Assembly (NCBI RefSeq): GCF_003385955.1
Contig: NZ_QRDW01000001.1
Location: forward strand, 603,893-667,892
Length of the DNA: 64,000 nucleotides
Direction: 5' to 3'
DNA from: Aestuariispira insulae
GTDB lineage: Bacteria; Pseudomonadota; Alphaproteobacteria; UBA8366; Aestuariispiraceae
Made by a program: the position numbers and the translations under genes
Notes under the pieces: generated by a model
What the model was told of the DNA's origin: nothing
Seen by the model: only the letters and a program-made list of their open reading frames with translations
The model's database searches: none
In this document: piece after piece, positions 26,571-35,392 of the stretch
Layout: each line of letters starts with the position of its first letter
How positions within the stretch are numbered: position 1 is the stretch's first letter

Positions 26571-29045
26571 TCAATCTGCCGCCAAGGGGGCCTGTTGAGC
26601 GGTTTTATGCTGCACGATCCGGCCGATCACATTGCTCGCCACCCATTCCTGCTGTTCTTGCGGACCAACAAATGCCACATGGCTGCGCCGTTCCGACTGA
26701 TCAATCACACGGGTATCCAGCGACATTTCATGCCCTGACAAGGTCACCTTGAACTCCTGGCCGATCGGAATATCAAGTGGTGGCTCAAGGCCGAGCCCAT
26801 GGGGCGACAAATCATGGATACGGAATTCTTCCACCCTTCCATCAGCCAGTGTGGCCTTGCCGGCCATATCCACTTTCAGCCGTTCGGAAGAACGCCGGTT
26901 TCCGGCAGAGGACTCGCGCAAAATCACGGTCAGGTTCTGCTTCAGATCCGTCATTCGGCCGGCGATCTCGCCAATGGATTGCCGGACACTGTCAGATAAT
27001 TCACCGACGCTTGCAGTTTCCCCAGAGATATCGCCGATGATAGCCGACACTTCATTGGTATTGGCAGATGTTTCCTGGGCATTGCGGCTGATCTCCTCTG
27101 TGGCGACATTCTGTTGCTCTACGCTGCTTTCGATCATCGAGATACTCTTGTTGATCTCACTAATCGTATCGCCAATGGAAGCAATCGCCTGAACTGCAGA
27201 AGAGGTTTCCGTCTGGATCGTGCTGACCTGCTGCGCGATTTCCTCGGTTGCCTTGCCGGTCTGAGTTGCCAGGCTTTTGACCTCGTTGGCGACGACCGCA
27301 AAGCCCTTCCCGGCATCCCCTGCACGTGCAGCCTCAATGGTCGCATTCAGAGCCAGCAGATTGGTTTGTTCCGCGATGTCGGTAATCAACGAGACCACAT
27401 CGCCAATCCGCTGGGAAGCATCATCCAGCTCCCGGACAGTGCCGTTGGTCCGTTCTGCCTCCTCCATGGCCTTGGCAGCAATGGACGCGGACCGTTTGGC
27501 CTGACGGGTGATTTCAGTGATGGACGCCACCATTTCCTCTGCCGCAGCCGCAACGGCAGAAACACCATGTGTGGCCTGCTGTGCCGAGGAATTGACCGAT
27601 GTCATCTGGCTGTTGGTATTTTTCGCAACCGAATTCATATTCCGGGCAACTTCTTGAACACTGCCGGTCTTCTCTTCTATTCGGCTGACGGCCTCTTGGA
27701 CTTCACTATCCAAACTGTCCGCCATTTGCAGCATTTTCTCCCGAGTTTCCTGATTCAGGCGCTCCTTTTCCCGGTTTTGTGCCTCCCGCATATTCTGGGC
27801 TTCCATCGCATTATCACGGAAAACCTTCATCGCTGAGGCCATGTCACCAATCTCGTCTTCCCGCGACTGAGCCGGGATTCTGACATCCAGATCGCCAGAT
27901 GCCAGCTCCTTCATCGCGCCGGTCATATGTGAAAGCGGACTTGTGATATTGCGGCCTACAAAGATGCCGGCTATCGCGGTTACGATCAGGACCCCTACCG
28001 CTATCAATGCAACTTGAATTTGGAGTTGCTCAATCGGATTGAGCACCTCTCTTTCATCTATTTCCGCCAGTATCGCCCAATTCGCCCCCATGAATTCTAG
28101 ACTGGTGAAGGCTGAAAAAACCATCTCTCCACGATAGTCTGCCGCGACATGCACTCCCGTTTCACCGGACAGCGCCCGGCTGACCGAATCTGTATCGACG
28201 CGAGTTTTTAAAATCGTGCTTTCTTCGCTGAAACGCGAAGCGCTGCGCATCAGTTTGTCACTGCCGACCAGATAGGTCTCTCCGGTTTCCCCCATGCCCG
28301 CAGTTTGCTGCATCACGCCGTTGATTTTATCAATCGGCATCTGGAAAACCAAAACTCCGGCCAGTTTGCCATCGGAGAATAATGGCGTTGAGATAAAACT
28401 GGCAGCCGCGCCTGCACTGGGCCCATAGGGTTGAAAATCAAAGAATGCCTGAAAGCCTGGTTGCGGATTGGCCGCAGCCGCCCGGAACGCATTCCCCAAG
28501 TCCGTATCACGCCACTGACCACTATTCAGGTTCGTGGCATAATCCAGCTCCTTAAAAACCGTATAGATCAGATTGCCATCCAGATCGAAAAGGAAAATGT
28601 CATAATACCCGCGCTCCCGAAGAAACGTCCTGAACCAGGGATGATATTGCGCATGTACGGCTGAATAGCCGGATCCGTCATTGGCAAAATCCAGCTCTTC
28701 CTTGGCACCGGTGGGATGCGGGTTTTCCTCAATATACAGTCTCTGGAGGGTTGCGGTCCGATCACCTTCCATCACATCCCAAGCTCCCTCAAACGCCAGC
28801 AGCGCTTCGGTGGTATTGGGCGTGGCCGCCATGATCTCCAGATCACTATTGATCGTCCCTAGATAGTCGGAAATCGCCTTATGGCGGGACTGCATAAGTG
28901 CCATCAGCTTTGATTGCGAAGACTCCACCAAAAACTGTTTTGACTGGTAATCAGCAAATAAAGCAGTGGCCAAAGTCCCCAAAGCCACCAGACCAACAAT
29001 GGCCAACGGTAGCTTCTTGGAAAGCCTGAATCGGTTTAACAGCAT
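26571..29045 (-). CDS. methyl-accepting chemotaxis protein with dCache sensor and C-terminal PilZ domain
   Basis: 824 residues. TM1 (about 13-32), a periplasmic dCache sensor (about 35-345; [20 protein letters not shown] and [11 protein letters not shown]), TM2 (about 347-368), HAMP (about 370-425), MCP signalling domain (about 470-720, hairpin [17 protein letters not shown]), then a PilZ domain (about 728-815). The PilZ motifs are intact: RRSSER (RxxxR) and DLSPHGLG (DxSxxG), so c-di-GMP binding is expected. It may couple chemotaxis output to c-di-GMP level; a REC-HD-GYP gene at 34179 could supply the hydrolysis. GGGGGG upstream of ATG 29045. Sensed ligand unknown. Confidence 0.88.
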   Translation of the reverse strand: MLLNRFRLSKKLPLAIVGLVALGTLATALFADYQSKQFLVESSQSKLMALMQSRHKAISDYLGTINSDLEIMAATPNTTEALLAFEGAWDVMEGDRTATLQRLYIEENPHPTGAKEELDFANDGSGYSAVHAQYHPWFRTFLRERGYYDIFLFDLDGNLIYTVFKELDYATNLNSGQWRDTDLGNAFRAAAANPQPGFQAFFDFQPYGPSAGAAASFISTPLFSDGKLAGVLVFQMPIDKINGVMQQTAGMGETGETYLVGSDKLMRSASRFSEESTILKTRVDTDSVSRALSGETGVHVAADYRGEMVFSAFTSLEFMGANWAILAEIDEREVLNPIEQLQIQVALIAVGVLIVTAIAGIFVGRNITSPLSHMTGAMKELASGDLDVRIPAQSREDEIGDMASAMKVFRDNAMEAQNMREAQNREKERLNQETREKMLQMADSLDSEVQEAVSRIEEKTGSVQEVARNMNSVAKNTNSQMTSVNSSAQQATHGVSAVAAAAEEMVASITEITRQAKRSASIAAKAMEEAERTNGTVRELDDASQRIGDVVSLITDIAEQTNLLALNATIEAARAGDAGKGFAVVANEVKSLATQTGKATEEIAQQVSTIQTETSSAVQAIASIGDTISEINKSISMIESSVEQQNVATEEISRNAQETSANTNEVSAIIGDISGETASVGELSDSVRQSIGEIAGRMTDLKQNLTVILRESSAGNRRSSERLKVDMAGKATLADGRVEEFRIHDLSPHGLGLEPPLDIPIGQEFKVTLSGHEMSLDTRVIDQSERRSHVAFVGPQEQQEWVASNVIGRIVQHKTAQQAPLAAD

Positions 29046-29437
29046 CGAAAATTCCCCCCGATAAAAATCTGGTCCCGCACAAACCTTCTAGAAAGCCAAT
29101 CTCACATCTCCTTTCTGTATTATTGCATGCTAATCATTAACAAATCCCTGATTACGATATTGATGTTTTTCAGTCTCTTATCCGGATTATTATTAGTTGG
29201 TTTGCTACATATTTATGTTTTTCAAGGCAATTCCCGGTGTCCTGGATTTTTTGGGGAGCTGGTGATGGGAATCGAATTCCTTAACAAAAGATGCGCCATT
29301 TCTACCATGTCGATAATCCTGACAGAATGTTGTCAGTAGCTTTCGGCTATGGTCCAGACCATCATGAGTTCGGTCCAAAATAGGAACTGACGGTGCCGGA
29401 GATATTCAACAGGAAAACAAAGAAGGAAATTGAACCG
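29046..29437. other. intergenic region with GFA promoter and dyad
   Basis: About 390 bases between the divergent MCP and GFA genes. It holds the operator-like dyad at 29317-29338. A 70-codon frame at 29127-29339 with a hydrophobic N-terminus exists, but its end runs through the dyad and it lacks a ribosome binding site, so I do not call it a gene. Confidence 0.4.
29317..29338. promoter_or_regulatory. operator-like dyad upstream of GFA-family gene
   Basis: Near-perfect inverted repeat, arms TCCTGACAG and TTGTCAGTA, spaced by AATG. It matches the dyad at 15127-15148 (GST gene) in 20 of 22 positions, with identical spacer. It lies 100 bases upstream of the GFA start codon. This suggests one regulator for both thiol-related genes. 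Confidence 0.65.
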
Positions 29438-29851
29438 ATGACAATGACAGGAGAATGCCTCTGCGGCGCAGTAAAATTCGAAGCGGAGGATGTCGAAACC
29501 CATTATCATGCCTGTCACTGCGATACCTGCCGACATTGGTCCGGTCCGGCCATGGCAGTCGCAGTCGGCAAAGTAACCTTCCAGGGCGAAGAGAATATAA
29601 AAGCCTATCAGTCTTCTGAATGGGCCGAGCGGGGATTCTGTCAGGAATGTGGCACGCATTTGTTTTATCGGCTTAAGGAAACAGGCCAGACCATCGTATG
29701 GGTTGGTGCCTTTGATGATAAAAGCCCCTTTAAGCTCTCTGGCGAGATCTATGTGGATAGCAAGCCGGATGGATACGCCTTCCAGGGGGACCACCCCCGG
29801 TTAACGCAAAGAGAATTTCTGGAATCGATTGGGGCGATTGTGGAGACCTGA
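29438..29851 (+). CDS. GFA (glutathione-dependent formaldehyde-activating enzyme) family protein
   Basis: 137 residues with the GFA/Mss4-like zinc fold: GECLCGAVKF, CHCDTCRHWSG and CQECGTHLFY supply seven cysteines for one or two zinc ions. Despite the family name most members have no proven function. ATG 29438 is used because AAGGA lies upstream; the upstream GTG at 29393 is less likely. It carries a regulatory dyad shared with the GST gene, which supports a thiol-metabolism or stress role (inference). Confidence 0.8.
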   Translation: MTMTGECLCGAVKFEAEDVETHYHACHCDTCRHWSGPAMAVAVGKVTFQGEENIKAYQSSEWAERGFCQECGTHLFYRLKETGQTIVWVGAFDDKSPFKLSGEIYVDSKPDGYAFQGDHPRLTQREFLESIGAIVET

Positions 29852-30022
29852 TCCGCCCACACCCATTTTTTCCGGGCTGGCCGGGGGCCGGCAACCGCCC
29901 CCGCCGACCCTCATTTATAGCAAAAATACAATCTTCAACATCTGAACAGTTGCAGTGACCTTCAATTAAACTACACTGGTAGTAACGATTCATTTGGGGG
30001 AATGAATTTCATTGGGGGAAGA

Positions 30023-31558
30023 ATGAGTTTGCTAAATGATTTGGCTGCGCAATCCGCCAGCACAACCTATCCAGACAATAAATGGGATCTGATCCTCGAG
30101 GGCCTTGAAAGCCTGGATCACGGTATCACGATTTTCAGTCCGGATAATCGGCTGGCCTATAGCAATGACCGTGTCCTGGAGATCCTTGACCTGCCGGAAT
30201 GGCTGGTCCAGCCGGGCACCACTCTGGAAAGCCTGCTCCGGTACAATGCCGAACGCGGGGATTACGGGCCTGGAGAAACCGAAAATCTGGTCCGGGAACG
30301 ATTGGACCTGGCCGGCAAAGGACTGCCCCATTGCTTTGAACGCACTCTGGGGTCGGGGCGCGTTATTGAAATTTCAGGAAATCCGCTGGAATGTGGTGGG
30401 TTCATAACCACCTACAAAGATGTCAGCGACCGGAGATCCGCCTTGGCCCTCAAAGAGATGCTGGGCGATATCGTCGACAAATCCTTGAACGAGATCTATG
30501 TTTTTGATGCACGAACCTACCGGTTTGTCGAGGTCAACCATGGGGCGCGGCGCAATCTTGGGTATGATCTGCAAAGCCTGAAACGCATGACCCCTCTGGA
30601 GATCATGCCTGAGATGCAACGCCAGGATTTTGATTTCCTGCTCGAACCCTTGCAGCATCGACGCCAGGAAAAGCAGACATTTGAGACCGTTCAGCAACGC
30701 TCCAATGGCAGCCTATATGATGTGGAGGTCCATCTGCAGATGATGAACGTGGATGGGAAACCTGTCTTCGTTGCGATCATGCAGGATATCACCGCCCGCA
30801 AGCGGGCCGAGCGTGAAACGATCAGATCCCGTGACGACGCCTTATTGGCGAACCGGTCGAAATCGGAATTTCTGGCAAATATGAGCCATGAGTTGCGTAC
30901 GCCGCTCAACGCCATTCTCGGATTTTCCGAAGCAATGAGGGACTGTTTGCTCGGGCCGCATTCAAATCCAAAATATCAGGATTATGCAGCCTCTATCCAT
31001 CAATCCGGTGCCCTGCTGCTGGGCATCATCAATGACATATTGGATGTGTCCAAGATCGAATCCGGCAACATGGAGTTGGAAGAATGCCCTGTCTGCCTTA
31101 ATGAAACGGTCTTTTCGAGCCTTGCAATGATACAGGGGCGCGCTAAGGACAAACGGATAAAGCTGATTACTCAAACTTGTGACAGCCTGCCTCTGGTGCT
31201 TGCCGATGAAAGGCGGATGAAACAGATCATCATCAATCTTTTATCCAATGCCGTTAAATTCACGGGCATTGACGGTGAGATCCGGGTCACCACCGGCACC
31301 GGACCGAACGGCGCAACAATCATATCCGTCCAGGATAATGGCATCGGCATCCCGCCTGACAAGCAATCGACCATCTTCCAGCCCTTTACCAAGGTGGAGA
31401 CCAGCAGCGCGCGTGAGCATGAAGGCATTGGCCTGGGACTTTCCATCGTCAAGGCCATGATCGAACAGCATGGTGGCAGGATTGATCTGAAGAGCAGCCT
31501 GGGCCAGGGCACTGTTGTCACTGTCTCCCTGCCTGCCGAGCGATCCCTGGAGGATTGA
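30023..31558 (+). CDS. PAS-domain sensor histidine kinase (soluble)
   Basis: 511 residues from ATG 30023 (GGGGGAAG five bases upstream; an in-frame ATG at 30002 also follows a GGGGG). No TM segment, so it senses a cytosolic signal. Two PAS domains: about 15-135 (LDHGITIFSPDNRLAYSND, PAS_7-like) and about 150-265 (EIYVFDARTYRFVEVNHGA). The HisKA domain has the phospho-acceptor His in FLANMSHELRTPLN, and the HATPase part has DNGIGIP and GIGLGLSIVKAM. No cognate receiver is adjacent; the Hpt and CheY-like pair at 4-5 kb is a possible but unproven partner. Confidence 0.88.
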   Translation: MSLLNDLAAQSASTTYPDNKWDLILEGLESLDHGITIFSPDNRLAYSNDRVLEILDLPEWLVQPGTTLESLLRYNAERGDYGPGETENLVRERLDLAGKGLPHCFERTLGSGRVIEISGNPLECGGFITTYKDVSDRRSALALKEMLGDIVDKSLNEIYVFDARTYRFVEVNHGARRNLGYDLQSLKRMTPLEIMPEMQRQDFDFLLEPLQHRRQEKQTFETVQQRSNGSLYDVEVHLQMMNVDGKPVFVAIMQDITARKRAERETIRSRDDALLANRSKSEFLANMSHELRTPLNAILGFSEAMRDCLLGPHSNPKYQDYAASIHQSGALLLGIINDILDVSKIESGNMELEECPVCLNETVFSSLAMIQGRAKDKRIKLITQTCDSLPLVLADERRMKQIIINLLSNAVKFTGIDGEIRVTTGTGPNGATIISVQDNGIGIPPDKQSTIFQPFTKVETSSAREHEGIGLGLSIVKAMIEQHGGRIDLKSSLGQGTVVTVSLPAERSLED

Positions 31559-31568
31559 CCCTTTATGA

Positions 31569-31606
31569 GAAATCCCCGGAAGCTTGGGGGTGCTCCCGGG
31601 GATTTC
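31569..31606. terminator. hairpin between convergent kinase and MipA genes
   Basis: Perfect 11-bp inverted repeat, GAAATCCCCGG (31569-31579) and CCGGGGATTTC (31596-31606), with a 16-base loop. No T-run follows on either strand, so it is a terminator candidate by position between two stop codons (31558 and 31631) rather than by full structure. Confidence 0.55.
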
Positions 31607-31630
31607 CACTGGCCAGTTCCGAATGCGCGC

Positions 31631-32458
31631 TCAGAACTGGTACATTACGCCGACCATAGAGATGAATTGGTTTTCGCTCCCTTTCTGGTCGACGATTGGA
31701 CTGTCGGCTGCATCTCCGGAAAGCCGGGTATAACCGGTATTGGCAATAACGGCCCAATCTTCGGCAAACATCCAGTTCAACGTCAGATCAACCCCCGCGG
31801 ATTTGAGACCTGAACCGGCACTGTAACGACTGTAAATAGAATTAGAGGCCTGCCGGTCAGAGATGCCGAAATAGGCCTGCATATGATCATCATCGGCCCA
31901 GACCACGTTTGCCGCGGTGGTCAAAGTAATATTGTCTGCCACCGGGAAGGTGTAACCGACATAACCGGTAAGGGTCGAACCGCTGGTTTCACCACTCAAA
32001 TCCTGTGACAAAGTCAGCCCACCATTCCAGGCTTCATCCGGACTGAAATATTCCAGTGTGAGAGCCCCTTCCGCGTAGTCATCGATATCGCCAAGGCCGC
32101 GCAGGTCGTTATTATCGCTGGCCTCTCGACCGCCGCCATATCCAAGCCCCAGGCCCATGCGATACATGCCTTCCGGCCGATAGAGCCGGGCAATACCCAG
32201 ATCAAGTCCGTTATTCAGACTCAGGGATGCATCCTGCAGTCCGAAGAAATAATCTGTCTCGCCCTCCTTCGGATCAAGTTCGCGTTCGTAACCAACACCA
32301 AGCTCGGCCATGATCCCGCCTTCATATTCGTCGGAGCCTTCATAATCGGGCGCCACAAACATCCCTCCCCCCACGGTATAGGAAAATTCACCGGCATATG
32401 CCCCGTTAACAGACCCGATCGCCAAAAGCGCGATCCCACCCAATGCATTCAGTTTCAT
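31631..32458 (-). CDS. MipA/OmpV family outer-membrane protein
   Basis: 275 residues. Signal peptide (LGGIALLAIGSVNGAYA) then an outer-membrane beta-barrel pattern of alternating strands starting FSYTVGGGMFVAPDYEGSDE, the MipA/OmpV hallmark, and ending in an aromatic residue (GVMYQF), as barrel proteins do. MipA proteins scaffold murein enzymes or act as porin-like proteins; the role here is not determined. ATG 32458 has AAAAGGA upstream; an upstream start at 32509 would add 17 charged residues before the signal peptide. Confidence 0.85.
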   Translation of the reverse strand: MKLNALGGIALLAIGSVNGAYAGEFSYTVGGGMFVAPDYEGSDEYEGGIMAELGVGYERELDPKEGETDYFFGLQDASLSLNNGLDLGIARLYRPEGMYRMGLGLGYGGGREASDNNDLRGLGDIDDYAEGALTLEYFSPDEAWNGGLTLSQDLSGETSGSTLTGYVGYTFPVADNITLTTAANVVWADDDHMQAYFGISDRQASNSIYSRYSAGSGLKSAGVDLTLNWMFAEDWAVIANTGYTRLSGDAADSPIVDQKGSENQFISMVGVMYQF

Positions 32459-32600
32459 AACATTGTCCTTTTCCACTTTCTTTTTCCACTTTCGAAAAAA
32501 TTTCGACAAAGAGATCCCGTCGTGGAAAGCCGGTTTCCCCGTTACTGCTAACTAACTCACTTGATGATTTTTAAGCCCGGTCGGGGGCTATCAGCCTTTA

Positions 32601-33140
32601 CTAAACGGTAAGTTCATATTCGGATTTCATCTCCATCACCGTTTCGACAATCTTGGAAATCAACCAGAATAGAACCCCAACCAGGAAGATATCCGCCCTG
32701 AGAACTGACAGGATCTGTCCTGGCACCGGTTCCGGTATCGCCGGCAATACATCCCGGTTATACAGATAAACGATCAACAGCGGCACAACAGCGGTCTGCG
32801 CCAGGGCAACCATCACCAGCGCGATCGAAAACCGCTTAAAAGACTGCACGGCATCCAGAGAAAAGATCATGCCTGCTTCAAACAATTTACATAGCAGCGC
32901 AATCTGGCTAACCCCCCAGAGAAACACTGCAACCGGCATCACTAGAACGGTCGATACAAAAAGCTGATCCGCCGCATTCAGGGTAGAAATACGTTGGGAC
33001 CAGATACCATCCGCCATCACAAAATAGATTTTGTCATCAGATAAAAACAGTGTTGCCACCGTACCGATCTGAACAATGACCACCAGATACACCATCCAGC
33101 GCAAAATGCTGACCAATTGTGCAATTTTCTGTTCACGCAT
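32601..33140 (-). CDS. DUF2975 membrane protein (copy 1)
   Basis: 179 residues, four TM helices (about 10-32, 60-85, 103-125, 150-170), matching DUF2975 by layout and by the conserved central CKLFEAGMIFSLDAVQSFKRF. A paralogue lies at 33551-34090 and both end in EYELTV or EMELTV. Function unknown; in many bacteria these genes sit beside a small YozG-type regulator, as here. A long perfect dyad lies 62 bases upstream of the start. ATG 33140 is chosen over 33179 because the paralogue starts at the same alignment position. Confidence 0.75.
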   Translation of the reverse strand: MREQKIAQLVSILRWMVYLVVIVQIGTVATLFLSDDKIYFVMADGIWSQRISTLNAADQLFVSTVLVMPVAVFLWGVSQIALLCKLFEAGMIFSLDAVQSFKRFSIALVMVALAQTAVVPLLIVYLYNRDVLPAIPEPVPGQILSVLRADIFLVGVLFWLISKIVETVMEMKSEYELTV

Positions 33141-33201
33141 CGGAGAATGACCCAGTTTCGTTGATCGTTGAAACTTCAATAAGCTGAGTTCGTTCGACGG
33201 T

Positions 33202-33238
33202 CAATATTTTTTTATCGTTTTTCGATAAAAAAATATTG
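33202..33238. promoter_or_regulatory. perfect 16-bp dyad upstream of DUF2975 copy 1
   Basis: Arms CAATATTTTTTTATCG (33202-33217) and CGATAAAAAAATATTG (33223-33238) are exact inverse complements around a TTTTT spacer. The inner core TTTATCG-TTTTT-CGATAAA recurs at 34159-34177 in front of DUF2975 copy 2. It is a likely operator for the HTH regulator at 33331. It could also act as a hairpin in RNA. Confidence 0.7.
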
Positions 33239-33330
33239 GTAAACAAATTTATTCGTTTCAGTTGAAAGGATATTCAGGGCCTGGATTGATCATAAGATTC
33301 GCATATAACTGCGCACCTGAAGAATAAGTG

Positions 33331-33540
33331 TCATTCTTCTTCAGAAAATTCCAGGATATCTCCCGGTTGACATTCCAAGGCACGGCATATCGCATCCAGC
33401 GTGGAAAACCGGACCGCCTTGGCTTTACCATTCTTGAGGATCGATAGATTGGCGTTGGTCACGCCAATCATATCCGACAGTTCGCCCAGTTTCATCTTGC
33501 GCCGGGCGAGCATAACATCAAGATTTACAACAATTGCCAT
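33331..33540 (-). CDS. small XRE/YozG-type HTH regulator
   Basis: 69 residues, essentially one helix-turn-helix of the Cro/CI YozG type (PF13443 pattern): LGELSDMIGVTNANLSILKNGKAKAVRFSTLDAICRAL, ending with LECQPGDILEF. No sensor domain. It starts 10 bases after the DUF2975 copy 2 stop codon, so it is co-transcribed with it. Likely a repressor of both DUF2975 genes through the TTATCG dyads (inference). Confidence 0.85.
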   Translation of the reverse strand: MAIVVNLDVMLARRKMKLGELSDMIGVTNANLSILKNGKAKAVRFSTLDAICRALECQPGDILEFSEEE

Positions 33541-33550
33541 ATATAAAATC

Positions 33551-34090
33551 CTATACGGTCAGTTCCATTTCATCTTTCATGGCGAGCCCTGTTTCCATAA
33601 TGCGGGCAATGACAAAGAACAAAACCCCGACCATCACCACTTCCAATGAGAGAAGGTCGAGCACCAGCGACAAATCCACATCCGGCCAAGCAGGTGTGAT
33701 ATCGACCAGTTTCAAGTAACCAATCAACAAGGGCGTTATCAACATATCCACCATGCCCAGAAGCACTAATGCCATGGCAAAACGTTTGAAATTCCGAACC
33801 GTCTCAGAGGAAAAAATCACGCCCGCCGCAAAGTGATTGCATAGGCCCGCAATCTGCAAAAGCCCTCCGATCAAAATGGCGGAGGGGATAAACATGTAAA
33901 TCCCAATCACAATCTGATGCGGGATCGACAGCCCCAGAATACGCTGTTCCCAGATTTCACCATCGATCTTGAGATAAATCTTCTCATCCGCGAGATAAGT
34001 CGAAGCGAACCCGACCAATTGAAGCAGGATGACCAGATAGACCAGCACCCTTAAAATCAAAATGAGCTGACGCAGCTTCTGCGATGGCAT
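33551..34090 (-). CDS. DUF2975 membrane protein (copy 2)
   Basis: 179 residues with four TM helices and the same central signature LCNHFAAGVIFSSETVRNFKRF as copy 1, about one third identical by eye. It is the first gene of a two-gene unit with the YozG-type regulator. The dyad at 34159-34177 lies 69 bases upstream, matching the spacing in front of copy 1. Function unknown; co-location with an HTH gene suggests a membrane-linked sensing unit (inference). Confidence 0.75.
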   Translation of the reverse strand: MPSQKLRQLILILRVLVYLVILLQLVGFASTYLADEKIYLKIDGEIWEQRILGLSIPHQIVIGIYMFIPSAILIGGLLQIAGLCNHFAAGVIFSSETVRNFKRFAMALVLLGMVDMLITPLLIGYLKLVDITPAWPDVDLSLVLDLLSLEVVMVGVLFFVIARIMETGLAMKDEMELTV

Positions 34091-34158
34091 GAAAGATCCC
34101 CCAAGATCGTTGAATATCTCTGCCCTGATTAGCGTCGAGATGATCTTGGGTCAATTTT

Positions 34159-34177
34159 TTTATCGTTTTTCGATAAA
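34159..34177. promoter_or_regulatory. dyad upstream of DUF2975 copy 2
   Basis: Arms TTTATCG (34159-34165) and CGATAAA (34171-34177) around TTTTT, the same core as at 33202-33238. It sits immediately after the stop codon of the HD-GYP gene (34179 on the minus strand) and 69 bases before the DUF2975 copy 2 start. Confidence 0.65.
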
Positions 34178-34178
34178 T

Positions 34179-35294
34179 TTACATCAAAAAACGGTCCTGC
34201 ATAATCTCTTCAAATTTATCATACAGGCCGGCTTCCAGCTTCTTCCCCCGCATCTCCCGCATAATTTCCAGGGCTCCGCCAATGGACCGTCCGCTGCGGT
34301 AGGGAACCGATTCCGTGATCGCGGCAAACACATCGGCTATGCCTGTCACCAGACTGAGTTCATCTATTTCTGCACCGCGCAGCCCATAGGGATAACCGCT
34401 GCCGTCAATGCGCTCATGATGGCGCTCGGCCACCCGCGCAGCTTCCTCTCTCAGTCCTTTCGAATCCCGGATGAACCGGGCAGACCATAGCGGATGCTCA
34501 CGTATCAGTTCCACCTCTTTGGGGTTCAGCGCTCCTGGCTTGTCCAGGATATTTTTCGGAATCTGGATTTTGCCGAGGTCGTGCAGCAGACCGCCTTCCG
34601 CCAGGATCGACATTTCATCTTTGGAAAAGCCCATCGCAGCCCCCATAATCGCCATCAAGGCACAGGACCGAATGGAGTGGACATAGGTATGCTGATGATA
34701 ATTCCAGAGCAGATCGAGTATCCCAAAGATACTGTCATTCAATGTGGCATTGATGACTTCTGCTTTGGTATCGTTAACTGCCTTAGCCTCAAAACACCCC
34801 TCCCGGACGACATTGCGGGATATGCCGTCAAAGTAATCCTTGGTACGTTTCAGGAATAATCTCTGCTGTTCAGGCAGTTGGTCCCAGGTCATCTCGGTTA
34901 TCAGATCGCTTAACTGCCAGAATTTCGACAGGAACGAACCGGTATCATAGGGCGCGAGAATATAGTCATCACAAAGCCCCTCCTCCACGGCGGCACAGGC
35001 TTTGGTCACCTCTTCGCGGACAATCATGATCAGACCGGAACGGCGTTTTTGCAACTGTCCCCTCAGTTTCCTGGCCAGAGCATAACCGCCCATTCCCTGA
35101 ACATGACTGTCGACCACGATTAGAAAAAAACGATGCTTCTCCGCCAGATCGAGGGCTTCCCAGCCTTCTTCTGCGACAAAAATATCATAGTTATGTTTGA
35201 GAAACGGCCGCACCTTGTCAAATTGTCGACGATCGCCGCCTGCCAACAATACCGGCTTCCTGCCTAAGGTCTCACACTCAATTTCAGCCAACAT
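34179..35294 (-). CDS. receiver-HD-GYP protein (c-di-GMP phosphodiesterase)
   Basis: 371 residues. Residues about 13-125 are a receiver-like domain with Asp62 (VVDSHVQGMGG) as phospho-acceptor, though the N-terminal acidic pair is incomplete. Residues about 195-365 are an HD-GYP domain: LLHDLGKIQIP (HD pair) and HHERIDGSGYPYG (the GYP block). These enzymes hydrolyse c-di-GMP. Presence of the MCP-PilZ receptor in the same region suggests local c-di-GMP signalling. Cytosolic. Confidence 0.85.
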   Translation of the reverse strand: MLAEIECETLGRKPVLLAGGDRRQFDKVRPFLKHNYDIFVAEEGWEALDLAEKHRFFLIVVDSHVQGMGGYALARKLRGQLQKRRSGLIMIVREEVTKACAAVEEGLCDDYILAPYDTGSFLSKFWQLSDLITEMTWDQLPEQQRLFLKRTKDYFDGISRNVVREGCFEAKAVNDTKAEVINATLNDSIFGILDLLWNYHQHTYVHSIRSCALMAIMGAAMGFSKDEMSILAEGGLLHDLGKIQIPKNILDKPGALNPKEVELIREHPLWSARFIRDSKGLREEAARVAERHHERIDGSGYPYGLRGAEIDELSLVTGIADVFAAITESVPYRSGRSIGGALEIMREMRGKKLEAGLYDKFEEIMQDRFLM

Positions 35295-35392
35295 TCAATA
35301 ACTGTTCCCTTCAGGCCCGGAATGGAACCCGCCCCAGGTCAATATACCTTGGATGGTAGACAGTAAGAGCTAATAAATCGTGAACAGGCTAC

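Noticed and set aside
29127-29339. 70-codon frame with a hydrophobic N-terminus upstream of the GFA gene
   Set aside because: No ribosome binding site, and its end runs through the 29317-29338 regulatory dyad.
32573-32589. Short hairpin AGCCC...GGGCT after DUF2975 copy 1
   Set aside because: Five-base stem and no T-run on the relevant strand; too weak to call a terminator.
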